Assembly (NCBI RefSeq): GCF_023660105.1 | Contig: NZ_JAMHGA010000019.1 | Location: 1 to 64,000, forward strand | Direction: 5' to 3' | Source of the DNA: Desulfovibrio aminophilus | GTDB lineage: Bacteria; Desulfobacterota; Desulfovibrionia; Desulfovibrionales; Desulfovibrionaceae | DNA: 64,000 nt | Shown here: positions 15,859 to 24,277 of the stretch, one piece after another | How the letters are laid out: each line of letters starts with the position of its first letter | Numbering within the stretch: position 1 is the stretch's first letter | Notes under the pieces: generated by a model | Told to the model about the DNA's origin: nothing | Seen by the model: the letters and a program-made list of their open reading frames with translations, nothing else | Database searches by the model: none | Program-made: the position numbers and the translations under genes

Positions 15859-18800
15859 ATGGCCCACGGCGAAGAAGCTGTCGTCAAGAGAATCCTCCAG
15901 AAATTCATCCGCGACACGGTCCCGGAGTATATTCTGGATGGAGCCCACACGATCCTGGACTCCGGCGGAGTGCAGAAGATCGACCTGAAGAAGCGCGCCC
16001 AGTACTGGGACGTGGACGGGCAGATCCAGGGCGACGATTTCCAGGTCTATGCCGCCGAGCTCGGCCTGAACCTCGAAGAGCACACGCTGAACTATTTCTG
16101 CAACTGCCCGGATTCCTTCTCCGGGGTCTGCCGCCACATCGGGGCCACGGCGCTCAAGCTCCTCAAGTCCCTGGACACGGACTCCGACGAGGAGGCCCCC
16201 AAGCCCCGCACGGACTGGCGCCAGACCTTCCGCTCCTTCTTCTCCACCGAGCTGGAGCCCGAGCCGGGCAAGCACTACCTCATCTTCCGCTTCTTCCCCG
16301 AGCCCGGCCGCCTGCAGGTGGCCCTGTTCCGGGGCCGCCAGAACAAGGGCGGCATCTCCAACGTGCAGACGCCCGTGACCCTGGACCAGGTGGTCCAGAA
16401 CCCGGACTGGTGCGAGGTCTCGCCCCACCTGCCGCGCGTGGCCGAGATGATCGGCCACTACCTGGACTACCGGGGCCACAAGGTGGAGCTTCCCGCGGGC
16501 CTGCATTCATGGTTCTTCCGGGCCATCAAGAACGAGTACTACCTGTTCCTGCGCGAGTCGGACCAGCCCCTGCGCATCGAGAACAAGACCATGCAGCTCA
16601 AGCTGTCCCCGGCCCTGTCCGAGGACGGCCTGCACTTCGAAATCCTGCTCTCGCGCGAGGGCAAGCCGCCCTTCTCCATCAACGACGAGAACGAGGTCTA
16701 CTTCTACGGCCGCCTGCCGCTCTGGGTCTACTACCACGGAGGCTTCTTCCCGGTGCAGACCGGCCTGGACCCGGAACTCGTGCAGCAGATGGTGGAGCAG
16801 AAGCCGATCATCCCCCACGCCGACATCTCCGAGTTCCTGGACCGGGTCTGGACCGCCATCCCAGCTTCGGACCTCTATGGCCAGGAGGACTTCCTGGAGC
16901 GCATGGGGCCCATCTTCGCCCCGGCCACCTTCAATCCCAAGCTCTACCTGGACGAGGAGGGCAGCCTGCTGACCCTGACCATCCAGAACGTCTACGACAC
17001 CGAAGTGGGCGAGGTCACGCTGCCCGGGCCCAACCCGGACCTCCAGACCGGCAGCTACCGCTTCGAGGGCCGCTCCTACCTCCTGCGCCGCAGCCAGGAC
17101 GAGGAGGCCCTGCTCTTCAGCGAGCTGCAGGGCGTGGGCTTCCAGCCCCGCAGCAACTCGGTCTGGTTCATGGAGCAGGAGGAGGCCATCACCTTCCTTC
17201 TGGACCACTACCCCCGCCTGGTGGAGGCCTACCGCGTCTACGGCGAGAAGAACCTCACGCGCTACAAGGTCCGCTTGGCCAAGCCCGAGATCGTGGCCGA
17301 GCTGGAGAGCGACGAGGAGAACAAGTGGTTCAACCTGGACTTGGCCGTGCAGTATGACGACCAGAAGGTGCCCATCGACCTCATCTGGAAGGCCTGGACC
17401 CTGGGCAAGCGCTACGTGCAGCTCAAGGACGGCTCCTACACGAGCCTGCCCGAGGCCTGGCTGCGCAAGATCGGCCACAAGCTCAAGGCCCTGGGCTTCG
17501 ACCCCGAGAAACCCCCGCAGAAGCAGTTCCAGCAGTTCGAAGTGCCGGTGCTGGAGAAGATCCTGGAAGACCTGCCCGAGGCCAAGACCGACGGCTACTT
17601 CGTGAAGCTGCGCGAGAAGATCAACAACTTCCAGGAAATCCGCTTCATCGAACCGCCCAAGGGACTGACCGCCACCCTGCGGCCCTACCAGGTCCACGGC
17701 CTGAGCTACCTGAATTTCCTGCACGAATACGGATTCGGCGGCATCCTGGCCGACGAGATGGGCCTGGGCAAGACCATCCAGACCCTGTCCTTCGTCCAGA
17801 TGCTCGTGGAAAAGGGCATCCGGGGCGCGAACCTGATCATCGTGCCCACCTCGGTGCTGCCCAACTGGGAGCGCGAGGCGGCGAAGTTCGTGCCCGGCCT
17901 GCGGCGGCTGACCATCTACGGGGCCAAGCGCGACGACCTGTTCCAGCAGATCGGCGAATCGGACCTGATCATCACCACCTACGCCCTGCTCCGCCGCGAC
18001 CTGGACGAGCTGCTCAAGTACCGCTACGCCACGGTCATCCTGGACGAGGCCCAGAACATCAAGAATCCGAACACGATCACGGCCCGCTCGGTGCGCCGCC
18101 TGGACGCCGAGATGCGCCTCTGCCTCTCGGGCACGCCCATCGAGAACAACCTGTTCGAACTCTGGAGCCTGTTCGAGTTCCTCATGCCAGGCTTCCTGGG
18201 CTCGCAGCACTCCTTCCAGCGCGGCATCGTCAAGCCCATCAAGGACGGCGACGAGGAAACCCTGGAGTACCTCAAGACCCGGGTCAAGCCGTTCATCCTG
18301 CGCCGGACCAAGTCCGAGGTGGCCAAGGACCTGCCGCCCAAGATCGAGACCACGCACTACTGCGACCTGGTGGACGAGCAGCGCGACCTGTACAACGCCC
18401 TGGCCAAGCGCCTGCGCGACCAGGTCATGAAGGACGTGGAGGAGAAGGGCATGGCCAAGAGCCAGATGTCCATCCTCGACGCCCTGCTCAAGCTGCGCCA
18501 GATCTGCTGCCACCCGCGCCTGCTCAAGCTGGACATGCCCGGACTGGACACCAACCTGCCCTCGGGCAAGTTCGACGCCTTCAAGGACCTCGTCACGGAC
18601 ATCGTGGAGGGCGGGCACAAGGTCCTGGTCTTCTCCCAGTTCGTGCAGATGCTGCACATCATCCGCTCCTGGCTCCAGATCAAGGAAGTGCCCTTCGCCT
18701 ACCTGGACGGCTCCAGCAAGGACCGCTTCGAGCAGGTGGACCGCTTCAACGAGGACCCGAGCGTGCCGATCTTCCTCATCTCGCTCAAGGCGGGCGGCAC

Positions 18801-19068
18801 GGGCCTCAACCTCACGGCCGCGGACTACGTGATCCACTACGATCCGTGGTGGAACCCGGCCGTGGAGAACCAGGCCACGGACCGCACCCACCGCATCGGC
18901 CAGAAGCGCCAGGTCTTCGCCTACAAGATGATCTGCCAGAACACGGTGGAGGAGAAGATTCTCAAGCTCCAGGAGATGAAGAAGGACGTGGCCGAGGCCA
19001 TCATCCCCGGCCAGTCGGCCTTCAAGACCCTGACGCGCGACGATCTGGAGATGCTCTTCGAAATCTAG
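15859..19068 (+). CDS. SNF2-family helicase with N-terminal SWIM zinc finger
   Basis: This 1069-residue RapA/SNF2-type DNA translocase starts at the ATG at 15859 (MAHGEEAVVKRIL). A SWIM zinc finger (CNCPDSFSGVCRHIG, CxC...CxH) lies at about residues 78-92. A long middle region follows. The C-terminal half holds the motor: motif I DEMGLGKTIQT, motif II DEAQNIKN, SGTPIENN, then helicase C motifs LKAGGTGLNLT and TDRTHRIGQKR. The role is presumably remodelling of DNA-bound proteins or RNA polymerase recycling; the family is often annotated only as a DEAD/SNF2 helicase. Confidence 0.93.
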   Translation: MAHGEEAVVKRILQKFIRDTVPEYILDGAHTILDSGGVQKIDLKKRAQYWDVDGQIQGDDFQVYAAELGLNLEEHTLNYFCNCPDSFSGVCRHIGATALKLLKSLDTDSDEEAPKPRTDWRQTFRSFFSTELEPEPGKHYLIFRFFPEPGRLQVALFRGRQNKGGISNVQTPVTLDQVVQNPDWCEVSPHLPRVAEMIGHYLDYRGHKVELPAGLHSWFFRAIKNEYYLFLRESDQPLRIENKTMQLKLSPALSEDGLHFEILLSREGKPPFSINDENEVYFYGRLPLWVYYHGGFFPVQTGLDPELVQQMVEQKPIIPHADISEFLDRVWTAIPASDLYGQEDFLERMGPIFAPATFNPKLYLDEEGSLLTLTIQNVYDTEVGEVTLPGPNPDLQTGSYRFEGRSYLLRRSQDEEALLFSELQGVGFQPRSNSVWFMEQEEAITFLLDHYPRLVEAYRVYGEKNLTRYKVRLAKPEIVAELESDEENKWFNLDLAVQYDDQKVPIDLIWKAWTLGKRYVQLKDGSYTSLPEAWLRKIGHKLKALGFDPEKPPQKQFQQFEVPVLEKILEDLPEAKTDGYFVKLREKINNFQEIRFIEPPKGLTATLRPYQVHGLSYLNFLHEYGFGGILADEMGLGKTIQTLSFVQMLVEKGIRGANLIIVPTSVLPNWEREAAKFVPGLRRLTIYGAKRDDLFQQIGESDLIITTYALLRRDLDELLKYRYATVILDEAQNIKNPNTITARSVRRLDAEMRLCLSGTPIENNLFELWSLFEFLMPGFLGSQHSFQRGIVKPIKDGDEETLEYLKTRVKPFILRRTKSEVAKDLPPKIETTHYCDLVDEQRDLYNALAKRLRDQVMKDVEEKGMAKSQMSILDALLKLRQICCHPRLLKLDMPGLDTNLPSGKFDAFKDLVTDIVEGGHKVLVFSQFVQMLHIIRSWLQIKEVPFAYLDGSSKDRFEQVDRFNEDPSVPIFLISLKAGGTGLNLTAADYVIHYDPWWNPAVENQATDRTHRIGQKRQVFAYKMICQNTVEEKILKLQEMKKDVAEAIIPGQSAFKTLTRDDLEMLFEI

Positions 19069-19123
19069 GCGACGTTCCGGCGACGCTGTTTTCTTTCCGG
19101 CCGATCCCGGCTATTCTCCGGGC

Positions 19124-20014
19124 ATGGCGAATCCCTTCATCCGGTCCATCGAGGCCCTGCGCGACCTGTTCGACGCCCTGCACCAGTTCTGGGAGGCCAA
19201 GTCCACCCAGCGCGCCGCCGCCCTCATCCTGGTGGCCGCCTTCCTCCTGGTCCTGGCCGGGGTGGAGCTCTCCCGGCGCGGCCTGCTCAACGAGCACCTG
19301 ACCCAGATGCTCGGGCAGAGCCACTTCCTGGCCGTGAACCAGGCCTTCACCCTGGTCCTGATCATGGAGGTGGTGAGCCTCATCTTCACCCTGCCCTGCT
19401 CGGTGTCCAAGGCCGTGGGCAAGCAGATCGAAATCCTGGCCCTGATCCTCCTGCGCAGCGCCTTCAAGCATCTGGCCCAACTCCAGGAGCCCGTGGTCAT
19501 CACCGAACTGAGCGAGCCCGTGCTCCGGCTCCTGGCCGACGGAGCGGGCGCCCTGGCCATCTTCGCCATCCTCGGCTACTACCACCACATTCAGCTGAGC
19601 GCCCGCCCGGCGATCATGGACGGCGCCTCGCGCTACGCCTTCGCCACGGCCAAGAAGCTCATCGCCCTCGTCCTCCTGGGCTGCTTCCTGGTCATGGGAG
19701 CCGAGAACATCGTCCTGGGCCTGAGCGGGCAGCATCAGTTCGACTTCTTCTCGGCCTTCTACACGGTGCTCATCTTCAGCGACATCCTCATCGTGCTCAT
19801 CGCCCAGCGCTACCTGCCGCACTTCCGGGCCATATTCCGCAACTCCGGCTTCGCCGTGGCCACCCTGCTCATCCGCCTGGCCCTCACCGCCCCGCCCTAC
19901 CTCAACGCGGCCCTGGGCGTGACAGCGGCCGTGTTCGCCGTGCTCCTGAGCCTGATCTACAACCGCTTCTGGGAAATCAAGAGGCCGGTATGTCCGACGG
20001 ATTCCGAGCAGTGA
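19124..20014 (+). CDS. Polytopic inner-membrane protein of unknown function
   Basis: This 296-residue protein has about seven predicted membrane helices: near residues 30-45, 70-95, 105-115, 138-152, 178-198, 215-230 and 245-280. Hydrophilic residues concentrate in short loops, and one Cys (LPCSVSK) lies near the second helix. There are no transport motifs I recognise. It lies 55 nt after the helicase gene and overlaps the DUF3783 gene by 25 nt, so those two are probably co-translated. Function unknown. Confidence 0.8.
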   Translation: MANPFIRSIEALRDLFDALHQFWEAKSTQRAAALILVAAFLLVLAGVELSRRGLLNEHLTQMLGQSHFLAVNQAFTLVLIMEVVSLIFTLPCSVSKAVGKQIEILALILLRSAFKHLAQLQEPVVITELSEPVLRLLADGAGALAIFAILGYYHHIQLSARPAIMDGASRYAFATAKKLIALVLLGCFLVMGAENIVLGLSGQHQFDFFSAFYTVLIFSDILIVLIAQRYLPHFRAIFRNSGFAVATLLIRLALTAPPYLNAALGVTAAVFAVLLSLIYNRFWEIKRPVCPTDSEQ

Positions 20015-20412
20015 AGGAGACCGGACGGCCCATGCACGGGCCGCGCGGAGTGCTGGTCTGCGGCTACGCGCCCGCCGAGCAGGAGGCCCTGCTGGCCATG
20101 ATGGAACGCCGGGGCTTCGGCGACGCGCCCGCGATCTTCGTGGATGCAGGGGCCGCCGGCCTCGCCCTGGCCGAGCTCCTGGCCCTGCCCGGCGGCTCGG
20201 GCCGGGGCCAGGCCTCGTCCCTGCCCCGGGCCGTGATCCTCTCCGGGCTCCTGGAAAAGGAGCTGCACGCCTTCATGGCCGCCTGGAAGACCCTCGGGCT
20301 GCCGTCCCAGCTCTGGGCCTGCCTCACGCCCACGTCCGAGTCCTGGCCCCTGCGCGACCTGCTCACCGAGCTGGAGCGCGAGCGCCAAGCCTTCGCCCAG
20401 CGCGGCCAATGA
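19990..20412 (+). CDS. DUF3783 family protein
   Basis: This 140-residue protein opens with a Rossmann-like beginning (GVLVCGYAPAEQEALLAMM) and carries the AVILSGLLEKELHAFMAAWKT segment characteristic of DUF3783, whose function is unknown. The ATG at 19990 has GAGG five bases upstream inside the preceding gene. An alternative ATG at 20032 (MHGPRGVLVCG) would avoid the overlap. Confidence 0.8.
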   Translation: MSDGFRAVKETGRPMHGPRGVLVCGYAPAEQEALLAMMERRGFGDAPAIFVDAGAAGLALAELLALPGGSGRGQASSLPRAVILSGLLEKELHAFMAAWKTLGLPSQLWACLTPTSESWPLRDLLTELERERQAFAQRGQ

Positions 20413-20415
20413 AAA

Positions 20416-20433
20416 GGGGCGCCGAAGCGCCCC
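20416..20433. terminator. GC stem between convergent DUF3783 and ssb genes
   Basis: A 7-bp perfect stem (GGGGCGC with GCGCCCC) with a 4-nt loop lies just after the DUF3783 stop. It lacks a T-run, so it may be a weak terminator or only a 3'-end stabiliser. Confidence 0.4.
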
Positions 20434-20457
20434 GCGGATGTCCTTGAAGTCTCCCGC

Positions 20458-20961
20458 CTAGAACGGCACGTCGTCCATGCCGCTGGCCTCGGATGGGAAG
20501 GCCGGGCCCAGGTCCTCCTCGGGCTCCGGGGCCTGCTGCCGCTGGGCCGGGCGGCCCTGCTGGCCGCCGCCGCGCCGCTCCTGGGGAGCGCGGTCCTGGG
20601 GCGCGCCCTGGGGCCGATCCTCGCCGCCGCGCCGCTCCAGGCCCTGGATGCGGTTGGCCACGATCTCGGTGGTGTAGCGGTCCTGGCCGTCCTTGTCCTG
20701 CCACTTGCGGGTCTGGAGGCGGCCCTCCACCAGGGCCAGGGCGCCCTTGCCGAGATAGTTGGAGACGTACTCGGCCTGGGAGCCCCAGGCCACCACGTTG
20801 TGCCACTCGGCCTTGTCCACCCACTGGCCGCTCTTGTCCTTGTAGCCCTCGTCCGTGGCCAGCCGCAGATTGGCCACGGCCTGGCCGGACTGGGTGTAGG
20901 ACAGCTTGGGATCCTGGCCGAGACGGCCGATGAGAATGACCTTGTTCATGCTGGCAGCCAT
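20458..20961 (-). CDS. ssb: Single-stranded DNA-binding protein
   Basis: This 167-residue SSB has an N-terminal OB fold (NKVILIGRLGQDPKLSYTQSGQAVANLRLATDE) with the typical LGKGALALVEGRLQTRKWQDKDG loop. A Gln/Gly/Arg-rich linker follows, then the acidic interaction tip MDDVPF. The start at 20961 has AGGAG. It protects ssDNA and recruits repair and replication proteins through the tip. It is the distal gene of the minus-strand cluster with the carboxylase genes. Confidence 0.97.
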   Translation of the reverse strand: MAASMNKVILIGRLGQDPKLSYTQSGQAVANLRLATDEGYKDKSGQWVDKAEWHNVVAWGSQAEYVSNYLGKGALALVEGRLQTRKWQDKDGQDRYTTEIVANRIQGLERRGGEDRPQGAPQDRAPQERRGGGQQGRPAQRQQAPEPEEDLGPAFPSEASGMDDVPF

Positions 20962-20971
20962 AACGTCTCCT

Positions 20972-21316
20972 TCACGGTTTACGAACCAGATCCTCGGCTT
21001 CGTCCAGGGCGTCTTCCAGGGCGTAGGTCGCCTTGTCGGCCTCGGCGGGCTTGCGCCCGGCCAGGGCCTCCTCCAGTTCCAGGCGGAGCGCCTCGGCGCG
21101 GCGCGCGGGCTTGTCCAGGGCCTTGGCCGCCTCGGCGGGCAACATGCCCAGCCCAAGACGGTCGGCCAGGGCCGCGGTCAGCTCCAACACGCCCCGCCGC
21201 CCCTCGGGCGGCAGGCCGTCGGCCCAGGCCAGCTTGGCCAGCGCGGGCCAGGCCCGGGCCACGGCGTCCTCGTCCACGGTGGAGACCGAGACGCGCACCT
21301 GCAGGTATCTGCCCAT
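20972..21316 (-). CDS. Small conserved hypothetical protein
   Basis: This is a 114-residue soluble protein starting MGRYLQVRVSVSTVDED, rich in Ala, Leu and Glu and predicted helical after an initial beta strand. It begins 2 nt after the stop of the biotin-attachment gene and ends 10 nt before ssb, so it is in the operon. There are no recognised motifs. An earlier TTG start at 21337 would overlap the preceding gene. Function unknown. Confidence 0.75.
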   Translation of the reverse strand: MGRYLQVRVSVSTVDEDAVARAWPALAKLAWADGLPPEGRRGVLELTAALADRLGLGMLPAEAAKALDKPARRAEALRLELEEALAGRKPAEADKATYALEDALDEAEDLVRKP

Positions 21317-21318
21317 CT

Positions 21319-21969
21319 CTATTCCGGTTCGTCCCAATCGCTTTGCACTTTGGTGACCATGTCCTGAATGAGGGTCAGCTGGTCCTCGGGGCAGACCCCG
21401 ATGAGCGGCTGGCCCGCGTCCACGTTGTCGCCCCGGTGGAAATACACGGCGTAGATGAGGCCCTCGGGCCCGCTGTAGGCCAGCGGGGTCTCGCGCTTCA
21501 TGCGCGAGACTATGAGCATGTCCATGCCCTCGCGCACCTTCACCGAGCGCTTGCCCGAGACCTTGAGCTTCTGGTCCACCTCGGGGATGAAATAGTACTT
21601 GGCCCGTTCCGGGGCCACGAAGAGATGCAGGGCCTTCTTCAGGATGAGTTCGATGACCTCTTTCTTGGAGAGGTAGTGGCGCAGGGTCAGCAGAGGGGTC
21701 CCGGCCTCCACGAACTTGCCCTCCAGCTCCGCGCGCACCTCCACGACCTCGCCGCGCTCCGGCGCGGTGATGGGCTTGCGGTTGCGCTCGCGGGTCAGGT
21801 GGGCCAGCAGGGTGCCGGGCTTTTCCTTGAAGGCCCCGGACACGCCGGTCACCTTGTCGCCGGGCTTGAGCCCCGCGAACTCCACGACGCCGGTGTGCGG
21901 CGCCTTGATCTCGATGACCTCGTAGGGGGAAGCCTTGATGTCGTCCAGAAGCTGTTTGATGTCGAGCAC
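21319..21969 (-). CDS. Biotin/lipoyl attachment-domain protein (BCCP-like)
   Basis: This protein of about 216 residues is placed directly after the carboxyltransferase gene and is probably the biotin carrier of the acetyl-CoA carboxylase. Two hammerhead-like segments are visible: IKAPHTGVVEFAGLKPGDKV with KPITAPERGEVVEVRAELEGKFVEAGTPLLTL, and a C-terminal LIVSRMKRETPLAYSGPEGLIYAVYFHRGDNVDAGQPL. The expected EAMKM motif is replaced by SRMKRE, so the biotinylated Lys is not certain. The GTG at 21969 (VLDIKQLLDDI) has AGGACG upstream and is preferred to a TTG at 22011 that would abut the previous stop. Confidence 0.8.
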   Translation of the reverse strand: MLDIKQLLDDIKASPYEVIEIKAPHTGVVEFAGLKPGDKVTGVSGAFKEKPGTLLAHLTRERNRKPITAPERGEVVEVRAELEGKFVEAGTPLLTLRHYLSKKEVIELILKKALHLFVAPERAKYYFIPEVDQKLKVSGKRSVKVREGMDMLIVSRMKRETPLAYSGPEGLIYAVYFHRGDNVDAGQPLIGVCPEDQLTLIQDMVTKVQSDWDEPE

Positions 21970-22011
21970 TGTCGTCCTGTCCTTTGCAAAAGTCCGCCGC
22001 CGGGCGGCCAA

Positions 22012-24276
22012 CTATCGATAATAGAGATTTCGCCCACCCATGGTCAAGAGCGCGCGGTGGAGATTCTTGCGCAGGTCCCGGCGGTCCCAGATGCCCTGGA
22101 TGTGCCCGCGCGAGAGGGCTTTCCAGCAGCTGTGGTAGTGCGGGGGCACGGGCATGCCGGTGGTCTCGGCGATGACTCCGGGCCCGGCGAAGCCCACATT
22201 GGCCGAGCGCACCGCGAACTGGTAGGGCGAACAGCCCAGGAAACTGGCCACCGGCCCGGCGTAGGAATTGGTGTCGTAGAGCACGACGTAGAGCCCACCG
22301 GCCTCGATGTAGCGGCGCACGGCGATGGTGCAGCGGGGCATCTGGATGACCCCGGCCACGCCCTCCTGGATGCGGATGCCCGCCGTGCCGTGGACATAGG
22401 CCAGGAACGGCAGGTGCATGCGCCGGGCGCGCTCGGCGGCGCGGATGAACTTCTCGCCCTCGGCCGCGCCCACGCTGCCGCCCCGGAACGGCCCAACCAG
22501 GGCCGCCACCACGAGGTTCAGCCCCTCCAGGGCCGTCTCGAAGGTGATGCAGGAGCTCTTCAGCCGCGTGTTCTTGCGGGCCTGGGCCAGCTTGAGGTCC
22601 AGCCCCTCGTAGCCCAGGGGATTGGCGGCCTCCAGTTCGGCGTTGAACTCATAGGCGCTCTTGAAGTCCAGCACGTTGTGCAGGACCCACTGGTACTCCA
22701 TGGGGAAATGGTGCCCGCAGGTGGCGCAGACCCCGGCGAACTCGTCGAACAGGTCCGGGGCCCAGAGGTCCGGGCAGCCGTGGGTGCGCGCGTTGGGGCA
22801 GGTCACGGTCCGGTCCTCCCGGCTGCGCGGGCTGACCCAGTCCCAGAGGGCTTCGGAGCGGCAGGCCTCCTCCCCGGGCCGGGACAGGCAGGTGAGCATC
22901 TCCTGCACCTCGGGCGCGGCCTCGGCCAGCTCCTCGCCGTCCCCGCCGGGGCCTCGGAAAGGCTGGAGCAGGCGGCGCTTGAGCACGTGGGCCTCGGCGG
23001 CGATGTCTTCCATGACCTCCATGACCCGGCGTTTGCGCCGCCCCAGGAAGTCGTGGCGGAACAGGGTCAGGCCGGCCCAGACCATGTCCTGCAGGGAGGC
23101 GTAGGCCCGGCGCACGGAAGAGCGCGGGTCGCGGTAGGCCCAGCGGCTCATCTGGCGGAAGCGCACCGCGCGTTTCCAGACGAGGCGGTCCTTGGCCCGG
23201 TTCCCCAGGTCCCAGCGCATGTAGACGCTCTCCTCCCGGCCGTCGGAGGCCTCGTCGGCCCGGCGGCGCAGGGCCAGGGCGCGCACGAACTTCATGCCCG
23301 CCACCTGGGAGACCACCTCGTTGGTGGCGTGGACCAGCTCGCGCCGCAGGCGGCGGAAGAATTCGGCGTGATCCGGCCGCGCGCCCAGGGGCGGCTCCTG
23401 GATCACCCGGTCCACGAAGCCGAGGGCGGCGTTGTCCCGGGCCGTGATCTTGAGCCGCGCGGCGCACTGGGCCACCAGCTCCGCGTCGGCGCGCTGGCCG
23501 GGCCGCAGGCCGCTCTCGATGGCCGCCGCGCCCTCGGGCGAGATGACCGAGTAGTAGCCGTGGGAGAGCATGAGCCTCTTGTCCGCCAGGGCGATGGCCT
23601 CGGCCCCGCCGGAGCCGCCCTCGGAGAACACGGCCACCACCGGCACGCGCAGCCCGGCCATTTCGTAGAGGTTGCGGGCGATCTGCTGGGCCGCGCCGGG
23701 GTAGTCCTCCAGGGGATAGGCCCCGGGCGTGAAGACCCAGGCGTGCACCGGGATGTTCTCGATCTCGGCCACCTTCATGGCCTGCAGGGCCTTGGCGTTG
23801 CCCCAGGGCTTGGCCGAGCCGCCGTTGCGGAACTCCTCGCCGTGGCCCTTCTCGTGGCCGATGACCATGACCGGCTGATCGAAGACCTTGCGGCCCACCC
23901 GGCGCAGGAAGGTCGCCCGGGCGATGAGCATGGCCGGGTCGATGCTGTGCTCGCCCTGGCCGCCGATCTCGGAATAGTTGTCGTAGACGTTTTCCAGCAC
24001 GTCCTTGAGGCAGAAGCGCTGGGGGTGGCGCACGATGCGCACCCGGTCCATGGGGCTCAGCTCGGCGTCCAGGCGGCGTTCCAGGAGATCGAAGAGCTCC
24101 TCCAGCTGGGTCAGCCGGGCCCACTGCTCCTCGCGCGCCAGATTCGGCTCGGCCTCCAGGAACTCGGCCAGCTTGGAGCGGAGCATGCGGATGGTGTCGT
24201 TCTCGCGGTCCCCGAAGATGTCCCGCACGTAGGTCAGGCGGTCCCGCAGCGCCGCGACGCGTTTTTCCGTATCCAT
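22012..24276 (-). CDS. Fused acetyl-CoA carboxylase carboxyltransferase (alpha-beta order)
   Basis: This 754-residue protein joins the two carboxyltransferase subunits. Residues about 1-330 resemble AccA (DRENDTIRMLRSKLAEFL, the VFSEGGSGGAEAIALADKRLML oxyanion loop, YYSVISPEGAAAI). A poorly conserved linker of about 150 residues follows. The rest resembles AccD, with a zinc ribbon (CPNARTHGC then CATCGHHF) and the TAGIRIQEGVAG and GPVASFLGCSPYQFAVRSANVGFAGPGVI blocks. In most bacteria these are separate; a fused form in alpha-beta order is known among Desulfovibrio relatives. It starts 1 nt after accC. Confidence 0.9.
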   Translation of the reverse strand: MDTEKRVAALRDRLTYVRDIFGDRENDTIRMLRSKLAEFLEAEPNLAREEQWARLTQLEELFDLLERRLDAELSPMDRVRIVRHPQRFCLKDVLENVYDNYSEIGGQGEHSIDPAMLIARATFLRRVGRKVFDQPVMVIGHEKGHGEEFRNGGSAKPWGNAKALQAMKVAEIENIPVHAWVFTPGAYPLEDYPGAAQQIARNLYEMAGLRVPVVAVFSEGGSGGAEAIALADKRLMLSHGYYSVISPEGAAAIESGLRPGQRADAELVAQCAARLKITARDNAALGFVDRVIQEPPLGARPDHAEFFRRLRRELVHATNEVVSQVAGMKFVRALALRRRADEASDGREESVYMRWDLGNRAKDRLVWKRAVRFRQMSRWAYRDPRSSVRRAYASLQDMVWAGLTLFRHDFLGRRKRRVMEVMEDIAAEAHVLKRRLLQPFRGPGGDGEELAEAAPEVQEMLTCLSRPGEEACRSEALWDWVSPRSREDRTVTCPNARTHGCPDLWAPDLFDEFAGVCATCGHHFPMEYQWVLHNVLDFKSAYEFNAELEAANPLGYEGLDLKLAQARKNTRLKSSCITFETALEGLNLVVAALVGPFRGGSVGAAEGEKFIRAAERARRMHLPFLAYVHGTAGIRIQEGVAGVIQMPRCTIAVRRYIEAGGLYVVLYDTNSYAGPVASFLGCSPYQFAVRSANVGFAGPGVIAETTGMPVPPHYHSCWKALSRGHIQGIWDRRDLRKNLHRALLTMGGRNLYYR

Positions 24277-24277
24277 G